A DNA stretch of 5,451 nucleotides from contig JBCCFC010000961.1 in the NCBI GenBank assembly GCA_039029935.1, positions 1 through 5,451 on the forward strand. Reading direction: 5' to 3'. The stretch is from G039029935 sp039029935 (GTDB lineage: Bacteria > Chloroflexota > Anaerolineae > Caldilineales > Caldilineaceae). The notes beneath the pieces were generated by a model. That model was given only the letters and a program-made list of their open reading frames with translations, ran no database searches and was not told the DNA's origin. Of this stretch, positions 1-5,300 are shown one piece after another (the first letter of the stretch is position 1; each line of letters starts with the position of its first letter). A program made the position numbers and the translations under genes.

Positions 1-173
1 CAAACTGTTAAAGTGCATGATACTTTATTGCATAGAGAAATATAAAATAATATGCCTTAGATTTGTTAAAATAAATTATGATTTACTATAAAAATAGTAA
101 AAGAATCAAATGAGAAGTACAATATGCTGCGTTTAATGATAATAGACCAAATAAAAAAGTCAAATCAGATATG
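1..173. other. AT-rich non-coding leader region
   Basis: No supportable gene lies here. The first 120 bases have roughly one fifth to one quarter G+C, far below the genes that follow. The stretch contains a perfect 8-bp inverted repeat at 82-101 and an A6 tract at 153-158. The tract lies upstream of the -35 box and could act as an UP element for the promoter at 184-212. A 24-codon ATG frame (124-198) runs through the promoter and looks fortuitous. Any divergent gene would have to start to the left of the window. Confidence 0.6.
82..101. repeat. AT-rich perfect inverted repeat
   Basis: The arms TTTACTAT (82-89) and ATAGTAAA (94-101) are exact reverse complements around an AAAA centre. The stem is too AT-rich, and lacks a following T-run on the plus strand, to be a good intrinsic terminator. 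A protein-binding site is possible. It resembles the TTTAGTT operators downstream only loosely (TTTA...TAAA ends), so a link to the MarR protein is speculative. Chance occurrence in such AT-rich DNA is a real alternative. Confidence 0.35.
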
Positions 174-195
174 TTTAGTTGTCTTGACAACCAAA
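174..195. promoter_or_regulatory. Probable MarR operator 1 (overlaps -35)
   Basis: This is a 22-bp palindrome with arms TTTAGTTGTC and GACAACCAAA around a TT centre; 9 of 10 arm positions are complementary. It completely covers the -35 hexamer at 184-189, so a bound dimer would exclude RNA polymerase. Its first 11 bases recur at 221-231 in a second 22-bp palindrome. The arrangement next to a MarR-family gene is the usual one for autorepression. Binding by this protein is inferred from position and symmetry. Confidence 0.7.
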
Positions 196-212
196 TGAAT
201 TTCTGCTATAAT
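184..212 (+). promoter_or_regulatory. Sigma-70 consensus promoter of the MarR-b561 operon
   Basis: The -35 box TTGACA (184-189) and -10 box TATAAT (207-212) both match the consensus perfectly and are separated by exactly 17 bp. TG at 204-205 gives an extended -10 motif. Transcription should start near 218-220, leaving a leader of about 45 bases before the ATG at 265. So strong a promoter would need tight repression, which fits the palindromes that overlap the -35 box and follow the start site. Confidence 0.88.
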
Positions 213-214
213 AG

Positions 215-248
215 CATCAATTTAGTTGTCTCAATAACTAAATTGATG
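215..248. promoter_or_regulatory. Probable MarR operator 2 / 5'-leader hairpin
   Basis: There is a perfect 13-bp inverted repeat with arms CATCAATTTAGTT (215-227) and AACTAAATTGATG (236-248) and an 8-base centre. Its core at 221-242 matches the upstream operator at 18 of 22 positions, and the two centres are 47 bp apart. As DNA it spans the predicted start site and would block initiation or escape. As RNA, a transcript starting near 219 would carry a 5'-terminal stem-loop ending just before the GGAGG ribosome-binding site. Both roles are inferred. Confidence 0.7.
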
Positions 249-253
249 GAGGT
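248..253 (+). promoter_or_regulatory. Ribosome-binding site of the MarR gene
   Basis: GGAGGT at 248-253 is a strong Shine-Dalgarno sequence, 11 bases before the ATG at 265. The spacing is slightly long but acceptable. It supports that start over an overlapping ATG frame at 171, which has no comparable site and runs through the promoter. Its first G is also the last base of the 13-bp palindrome. Confidence 0.7.
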
Positions 254-264
254 AAAATTTTACA

Positions 265-732
265 ATGCAAGAAATACCTGTCGTATTGAACGATGCTTTG
301 GGGTTCAATCTCGACCGCGTTGCCAAATTATTGCGTCGAGAACTTACGCTGACTCTTGCAGATTATGACCTGACCCTAGAGCAGTGGCAGATTATGTTTG
401 TCATCTGGAATGGCGGTAAAATGCTCAATCAACAGAATATCACACAGCTAACCCTCAAGGATAAGCATAGCGTCTCCCGTCTAATCAAGAAGCTAGAAGC
501 CAAGGGCTGGCTAGAAAAGCATCCCGATCCAAACGATGCAAGAATCTTCTTGGTCACCGCCACGAAGAAAGGTCAGACACAAAGAGCCACGGTCATGGAG
601 CAACTTTATGCTCATTTTCAAAATCTAGAAATAGGGTTGTCACAACAGGAGCGACTGCAACTACTGACCCTGCTAAAAACGATTCGCTTTTGTTTAGGCG
701 ATGACGAAAAGTTAGAGAGCCGTTCTGGCTAG
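265..732 (+). CDS. MarR-family winged-helix transcriptional regulator
   Basis: This 155-residue protein has the usual MarR length. Helices at the N terminus (about residues 8-35) and C terminus (about 105-145) should form the dimer interface. The winged helix lies between them, with a recognition helix around residues 67-81 (KHSVSRLIKKLEAKG) and a wing holding D91-x-R93 in DPNDARIFLV, the typical MarR DxR signature. The only cysteine, C143, is near the C terminus, so the N-terminal-cysteine oxidation switch of OhrR is absent. MarR proteins usually repress their own operon and a neighbouring gene and release DNA on binding a small phenolic, metal or oxidant signal. The ligand cannot be read from the sequence. 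The gene sits behind a consensus promoter flanked by two palindromes, and the b561 gene follows after 26 bases, so autorepression of a two-gene operon is likely. Family assignment is confident; the inducer is unknown. Confidence 0.93.
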   Translation: MQEIPVVLNDALGFNLDRVAKLLRRELTLTLADYDLTLEQWQIMFVIWNGGKMLNQQNITQLTLKDKHSVSRLIKKLEAKGWLEKHPDPNDARIFLVTATKKGQTQRATVMEQLYAHFQNLEIGLSQQERLQLLTLLKTIRFCLGDDEKLESRSG

Positions 733-745
733 GGTAAGAATACCC
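732..745 (+). repeat. Small inverted repeat between MarR and b561 genes
   Basis: GGGTA (732-736) and TACCC (741-745) are complementary around AGAA and begin on the last base of the MarR stop codon. No T-run follows, and the b561 ribosome-binding site comes immediately after. It is therefore not a terminator. At most it could tune translation or mRNA stability between the two genes. With only 5-bp arms it may be chance. Confidence 0.3.
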
Positions 746-758
746 AAAGAGGAATATG

Positions 759-1295
759 ATGACGCAAAGAAGTACAACAAAACAGTATGGACGAATCGCA
801 CAGGCATTTCACTGGCTGAGTGCCATATTAATTCTGATTATGTGGCCGTTAGGCATAATCATGACGCGCATATCTGAGGATTCAGCGACACAACTCTATC
901 GCGCCCATATCAGTTTAGGGATGATTGTTCTTGTCCTGACTGTCCTGCGGCTTATTTGGCTATTCATTGACAAGCACCCCGAGCCGCCTGCGGGTATGGA
1001 GCCGTGGCGCAATCAGTTATTTATTTGGAACCATCGGTTGCTTTATATCGGGCTACTGATGCTATCGGTTAGCGGCATCGTTATGTTGATCGCTAGTGGC
1101 ATCAGTTTGCCGCCAATATCTGTTGCACCTGACGCAATCACTGCTTCGGTTCCTCAACAAGCGCACTCGACGCTCTCAAAAATCTTCATCGCACTGCTTC
1201 TAATGCATATTGGGGGCGTGTTAAGCTATCATTTTACAAAGGGTAACACCTTGGCGCGCATGGGCTTACCGATACAATCACCCAAGGGGCACTAG
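759..1295 (+). CDS. Cytochrome b561 family protein (CybB-like)
   Basis: This is a four-helix inner-membrane di-haem b cytochrome of 178 residues, close to the 176 of E. coli CybB. Hydrophobic segments lie at about residues 15-37, 50-70, 92-115 and 138-158. The likely haem ligands are H18 (AFHW), H50 (RAHISLG), H136 (QAHSTL) and H150 (LLMHIGG). Spacings of 32 between the first two and 14 between the last two equal those of the E. coli ligands H13/H45 and H137/H151. CybB-type proteins pass electrons to or from the quinone pool, and E. coli CybB has been described as a superoxide:ubiquinone oxidoreductase. That exact activity here is inferred. GAGGA at 749-753 lies 5 bases before the ATG at 759 but only 2 before the ATG at 756, so the second ATG is preferred; the choice changes one residue. 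The gene is probably co-transcribed with the MarR gene. No terminator is evident after it. Confidence 0.9.
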   Translation: MTQRSTTKQYGRIAQAFHWLSAILILIMWPLGIIMTRISEDSATQLYRAHISLGMIVLVLTVLRLIWLFIDKHPEPPAGMEPWRNQLFIWNHRLLYIGLLMLSVSGIVMLIASGISLPPISVAPDAITASVPQQAHSTLSKIFIALLLMHIGGVLSYHFTKGNTLARMGLPIQSPKGH

Positions 1296-1322
1296 AGTCC
1301 ATACCCATTGGTATCAAGTTAG

Positions 1323-1445
1323 ATGAATCTGTTTGATAAAGCAATGCCTATCCATCAAGCAGATACAACGGTAACAAATCTAGTAACCTTGTATCAATGC
1401 GCCCAACAAGCACACATACCTAATTTAAAAAGAGAGCAATCATAA
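1323..1445 (+). CDS. Doubtful 40-residue small ORF
   Basis: ATG 1323 opens directly after an in-frame TAG and runs 40 codons to a TAA at 1443-1445. It ends 21 bases before the phosphotransferase start and is in the same frame. The peptide begins MNLFDKAMPIHQ and ends NLKREQS. It is mildly hydrophilic, has one cysteine and no membrane segment, and I do not recognise it. No good Shine-Dalgarno sequence precedes the ATG. An imperfect hairpin lies inside it. It could be a leader peptide, a decayed gene fragment or chance; chance is most likely. Confidence 0.2.
   Translation: MNLFDKAMPIHQADTTVTNLVTLYQCAQQAHIPNLKREQS
1362..1395. repeat. Imperfect inverted repeat / potential hairpin
   Basis: GATACAA (1362-1368) pairs with TTGTATC (1389-1395). 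After a bulged C1369 the stem continues with GGT/ACC, then an A-A mismatch, then AC/GT around the loop AAATCTA. That gives 12 base pairs in 34 bases. No T-run follows, so it is not a standard terminator. It may be an operator or leader hairpin upstream of the phosphotransferase gene, or a chance structure. Confidence 0.4.
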
Positions 1446-1452
1446 AATCTAC

Positions 1453-1459
1453 AGGTGAG
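1453..1459 (+). promoter_or_regulatory. Ribosome-binding site deciding the phosphotransferase start
   Basis: AGGTGAG lies 7 bases before the ATG at 1467. An in-frame GTG at 1455 would give a start four codons longer, but that GTG is itself part of this Shine-Dalgarno-like motif and has no good site of its own. The ATG is therefore the better start. Confidence 0.55.
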
Positions 1460-1466
1460 ATTAACG

Positions 1467-2324
1467 ATGACTGAACAAATTCTCAGCGGTGGCAACCTCA
1501 ACAAAGTCGCTCGCATTGACAATACAGTTCGCCATACAATGCAACCTTGGGGCAATACCATTCATCTTCTCAGCGGTGGCAACCTCAACAAAGTCGTTCG
1601 CATTGACAATACAATTCGCCGTACAATGCAACCTTGGAGCAAGACCATTCATCACCTATACCAACATCTTGATGCACAAGGGTTTACAGGTTGCCCAAAA
1701 TTTCTGGGTATTGATGAGCAAGGACGTGAAATCCTCTCTTATTTGGAGGGTGAGACGGGGTTTGTACCCTATCGCTGGCGTGAAGATGGGCTGGTGCAAG
1801 TGGCAGAGTTACTGCGAGCGTATCATGACGCCACCGCTGACTATGCGCCGCCAGCCGATGCGCACTGGCGCTATGTATACGCTGATCCCGCACGTCACGA
1901 GGTCATCTGCCACAATGACTTTGCGCCCTATAACATGATCTTCCGCAAGCAACTGCCCTACGCCGTGATTGACTTTGATTTGGCTGGTCCGGGACCCCGT
2001 CTGCGTGATTTGGCAATGGTGGCCTATTGGTTTACCCCGCTCTCCTTTCACGCCAACGATATGGTGGATTTTACCGAAGCGGATGTGCAGCGCAACAGCT
2101 ACCGACTCAAATTGTTGTGCCGCGTCTATGGCCTGCCTGCCGATAATGCATTGCTCGATATGGTGGGCGAGGTGTTGGCAATGCTCTGGCGGTTTCCCAG
2201 CCAGCAGGTCGCAGCGGGCAGAACGGAATATCAGACGCTGCTTGATGAGGGTCATACAACGCATTGGCGACATGAATGGGTGGCCTTTTGTCAACATCGT
2301 GAGAAAGTAGCACAGAATCTATAG
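1467..2324 (+). CDS. Phosphotransferase of the aminoglycoside phosphotransferase (APH) family with duplicated N-terminus
   Basis: This 285-residue protein has the APH/choline-kinase-like catalytic core. H149-N-D151-F-A-P-Y-N156 is the Brenner motif, with D151 the probable catalytic base and N156 a metal ligand. I168-D169-F-D171 supplies the metal-binding aspartate, followed by AGPGPRLRDLA. This belongs to a short, poorly characterised branch with a reduced N-lobe beginning with an LSGGN glycine-rich segment. The substrate is unknown and antibiotic resistance should not be assumed. The oddity is that residues 6-34 and 35-63 are a tandem duplication (24 of 29 residues identical) of that nucleotide-loop region. 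Copy 2 runs directly into the conserved LGIDEQGRE segment and looks closer to the usual form (VVR, IRR), so copy 1 is probably the extra one. An internal in-frame ATG (1539) would skip copy 1 but has no ribosome-binding site. The STAND regulator starts 39 bases downstream, so co-transcription is plausible. Family confident, activity not. Confidence 0.88.
   Translation: MTEQILSGGNLNKVARIDNTVRHTMQPWGNTIHLLSGGNLNKVVRIDNTIRRTMQPWSKTIHHLYQHLDAQGFTGCPKFLGIDEQGREILSYLEGETGFVPYRWREDGLVQVAELLRAYHDATADYAPPADAHWRYVYADPARHEVICHNDFAPYNMIFRKQLPYAVIDFDLAGPGPRLRDLAMVAYWFTPLSFHANDMVDFTEADVQRNSYRLKLLCRVYGLPADNALLDMVGEVLAMLWRFPSQQVAAGRTEYQTLLDEGHTTHWRHEWVAFCQHREKVAQNL
1480..1653 (+). repeat. 87-bp direct tandem duplication inside the phosphotransferase gene
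   Basis: Copy 1 (1480-1566) and copy 2 (1567-1653) abut exactly and differ at 5 of 87 positions (94% identity). The period is 29 codons, so the frame is kept. All five differences change the amino acid: A15/V44, V21/I50, H23/R52, G29/S58 and N30/K59. The identity breaks off sharply at both ends, as expected for one unequal-crossover or slippage event that was fairly recent. Confidence 0.95.
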
Positions 2325-2363
2325 GAATGGCGATTAAATAACGCGTGCGTGTTAGGAGTTATA
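2325..2363 (+). promoter_or_regulatory. Short spacer with ribosome-binding site of the STAND gene
   Basis: AGGAG at 2354-2358 lies 5 bases before the GTG at 2364 and fixes that unusual start codon. Another in-frame GTG (2349) has no such site. No promoter or terminator is visible in the 39 bases after the phosphotransferase stop, which favours read-through from the upstream gene. Confidence 0.6.
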
Positions 2364-5300
2364 GTGGAACAAGACACATTACGAATACGCTTACTAGGAA
2401 CACCTGAGATTTGGGTGGACCAAACGCTCTTGGTGACATTAGAGACAATGAAGGCATCGGCACTAGTCTACTACCTTGCGGCAACAAGGGGGGTGCATGG
2501 GCGTGTGGAATTGGCCGAGCTGTTTTGGCCGGACAGTGAGCTAAAGTTGGCACGTCGCAACCTGCGGAACCGATTGGTGGTCATTCGACATCATTTGGGC
2601 GACTATTTTGCGATCACGCGTGAATCCATTCAGCTCAAGCCTATCTTTGCAAACCAGGTGGATGTCCACCAACTGGCGGCTGTCTCGCTGCTTGCCGAGC
2701 GCGTTACAGATAGAACACAATTGCGCCAAACGGCAGAATTGTATCGGGGCGATTTTTTGACCAATATCCATATTCCTGATGCACCGTTATTTGAAGATTG
2801 GATTGCCCATACACGTGAAGAAGCGCGTACCCAGATTGCAACACTATTATATCGGCTGAGTCATCTGGAGGCCGCACGGGGTAATCTCCCCCATGCATAC
2901 GCTGATATCGACCAGTTATTGAGCCTTGTCCCTTGGCACGAAGAGGCACATCGGTTCAAAATGCAATTGTTATATCAAGATGGGCATCGCTGGGCCGCCT
3001 TGGAACAATATGCAACCCTGCAAGACGTTTTACATGTGGAATTGGATGTGACCCCTGATCTGGAGACGGAACACTTGGTTGCGTTGATTCGTATGGGAGA
3101 GGCGATGGGAGATACCCCTGTGTCTCAAAGCAACCCGCTCCCCATTCAGGCAGACGGCCCTCCCTTAGTCATGACAACACCATCTATAGCTACAAGCTCA
3201 GTAGATACAGGCACAGTAGATACAGGCACAGTAGATACAGGCACAGTAGACACAAGCTCAGTAGATGTAGTGGGGCCATCTGATGAAACGAAAAAGCAGA
3301 TACCATCCACATCAGCCCACCATCAAAGTCCACCACCCCTGAACCCCTTGATTGGGCATGAAGAATTGCTCCAAACCATCATGGATACCATGCAGGACCC
3401 GGCACATCGGTTGATTACCCTGATGGGCATGGGCGGGGTTGGCAAGACACACACGGCTCTGACCGTCGGCCAGCGTGTGCAGCAGCGACAGGGCGATGAT
3501 AAAAGCGATGGTGGGTATGATATCTACTTTATTTCATTGGTTGGGATGGAGGATATGCCACGCACCCATGGGTCGGATGATACACCTCATGCCCATCAAA
3601 AACAAGCAGAAAATCGCCTAGCAAGTGAGGTCGCAACCGCGTTGGATTTGCCCATCGGCAGTGCCGATACCATCATGCAGCAAGTCACCAACTATCTGCG
3701 CCAACGGAAATTGCTGCTCATCTTTGACAACTTTGAGCATGTGCTGGGGTGTGCTCCTGCATTGGCACGGCTCTTGGCAGAGGCATCAAACTGTGTCTTT
3801 CTGGTGACATCGCGAATACGCCTCCAAATCCCCAACGAAACTGTGCTGCATGTAGACCCATTGCCATTGCCCCAGCCCAACGAGCTTGCTCAGGTCATGA
3901 CACAGCCCCCACAGACACTCTCTGATACTTATGCTGCCATCCAACTCTTTATCGACTGCGCCCAGCGATATTCGTCACGCTTTCATGTCCAGGTAAATGA
4001 CCTGCCACATATTTTAGATATCTGTCAGATTACAGGCGGATTGCCGTTGGCCTTAGAGATGGTGGCTGCATGGACAGAGCATCTTACATTGGCCGATATC
4101 GTCACCCAGTTACGCCAAGACCGCACGCTGCTTGTCCATGATGCCACCTTAACCTCCACAGGCATGGCGGGAGCGGCCAGACATCAGACCATCGACGCAC
4201 TCATTGACCACTCTTGGCGTCTGCTCTCACCAGAACAACAGCATCAACTCATGATATTGGCGCACTTTGCGACCTCGTTTAGCAGCCATGCTGCGACCAC
4301 AGTTACGCAAATCTCATTGCTCAACCTCAAAAGGCTTACCGATACATCACTGATTCAGGTAAAAACAGTTGGACGCTATGCACTGCATCCATTGACCCAA
4401 GCCTTTCTGCGTGACCAATGGCGTACCTGGTTTGCGGATACATCTATGGAAACAATTGCCCTGTGGCAGAGCTATTGTACCTATTTTTTTGCATTGGTGG
4501 TGGAACAGGCTGCACGGCTGGATGGAGAAGGGGCAATGGATGCCCTCAATCGCCTGCGGCGCGAGCAAAATCACATTGACTTAGCATGGCGACAGGCACT
4601 TCACCATCGCTGGTTTGACCTGATCGAACAAGTTTTTGACGCACTGACCCGTTTTTACATCCGTAACGGTGCCCATCAGGAAATTTTTGTCTGCTGCCAA
4701 CGTCTTCAGACGATACTGAACGACACACCAACACAGCTTTTGGATTCAACTCAACCTCTGGACTCAGTTCAACCTCCTGACTCAGTTCAACCCCCTGACT
4801 CAGTTCAACCCCCTGACTCAGTTCAACAGAGACTGTGGCTTCATACAGGTGTGGTCCAGTTGGAAACACACCAGCAGCTTGCCCAACACAGCGAGGGCTT
4901 GGCAATCGAGCCACAGCTACAACCCTATTTACCCGCGACGCCAACAGCCGACCAAGCCCTCTTAAACTTAGCCGCCCGCTACCATATTGGGGTGGCCTCA
5001 CTCTTTCTGCTTGCAGGGGAATTGGATGAAGTCGATTACCACTGGCATAGGGCATACGAGTACCTCTCCGAGCAGTCACCGCCCCATCTGTGGGGACGAT
5101 ATGAGATGATTTTTGCCTTCTACACCTCATTTTATAACAGTAATGTCGATGTTGGACTGCAACATGGAGAAAAAGCACTGGCACACTATCGACGCAGCGG
5201 CAACCTCTGGGGAGAGGCGGAACTGCTCTATGAAATGGGGTCGTTGCTGGCTTCCTATCGCAGTGGCAGCGAGGTGATGACCCGTTATCTCCAGCAGTCC

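Larger units (their letters stand above)
1296..1466. other. Intergenic gap between b561 and phosphotransferase genes
   Basis: This 171-base spacer contains a short inverted repeat (ATACC 1301-1305 / GGTAT 1310-1314), a longer imperfect hairpin at 1362-1395 and a doubtful 40-codon ORF. I find no clear -35/-10 pair for the phosphotransferase gene and no GC stem with a T-run. Whether transcription from the MarR promoter continues through cannot be decided from sequence. Confidence 0.5.

Noticed and set aside
124..198. 24-codon ATG frame in the AT-rich leader
   Set aside because: It overlaps operator 1 and the -35 box and has only a weak GAGAAG upstream.
171..368. ATG frame overlapping the promoter and the start of the MarR gene
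   Set aside because: It runs through the -35 and -10 boxes and shifts frame against the MarR gene, and has no ribosome-binding site or family-like content.
1301..1314. Inverted repeat ATACC/GGTAT just after the b561 stop, considered as a terminator
   Set aside because: The stem is only 5 bp, with little GC and no T-run.
1489..1938. 149-codon plus-strand frame overlapping the phosphotransferase
   Set aside because: It is a frame-shifted reading of the 87-bp duplication and following codons, with no family motifs.
1809..2297. 162-codon minus-strand frame
   Set aside because: It lies wholly antisense to the catalytic part of the phosphotransferase gene, whose Brenner and IDFD motifs are clear on the plus strand.
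1467..2324. Calling the phosphotransferase an antibiotic resistance gene
   Set aside because: The fold is APH-like, but this short branch with a reduced N-lobe has no established antibiotic substrate and the context gives no resistance signal.
3192..3266. Interpreting the 15-bp array as a CRISPR or iteron array
   Set aside because: Units abut without spacers, keep the reading frame of a long gene and lie in a protein linker.
4546..5184. 212-codon minus-strand frame with a VELSQ-type repeat
   Set aside because: It is antisense to the STAND gene; its apparent repeat is the reverse reading of the 18-bp array, and there is no sensible start context or domain.
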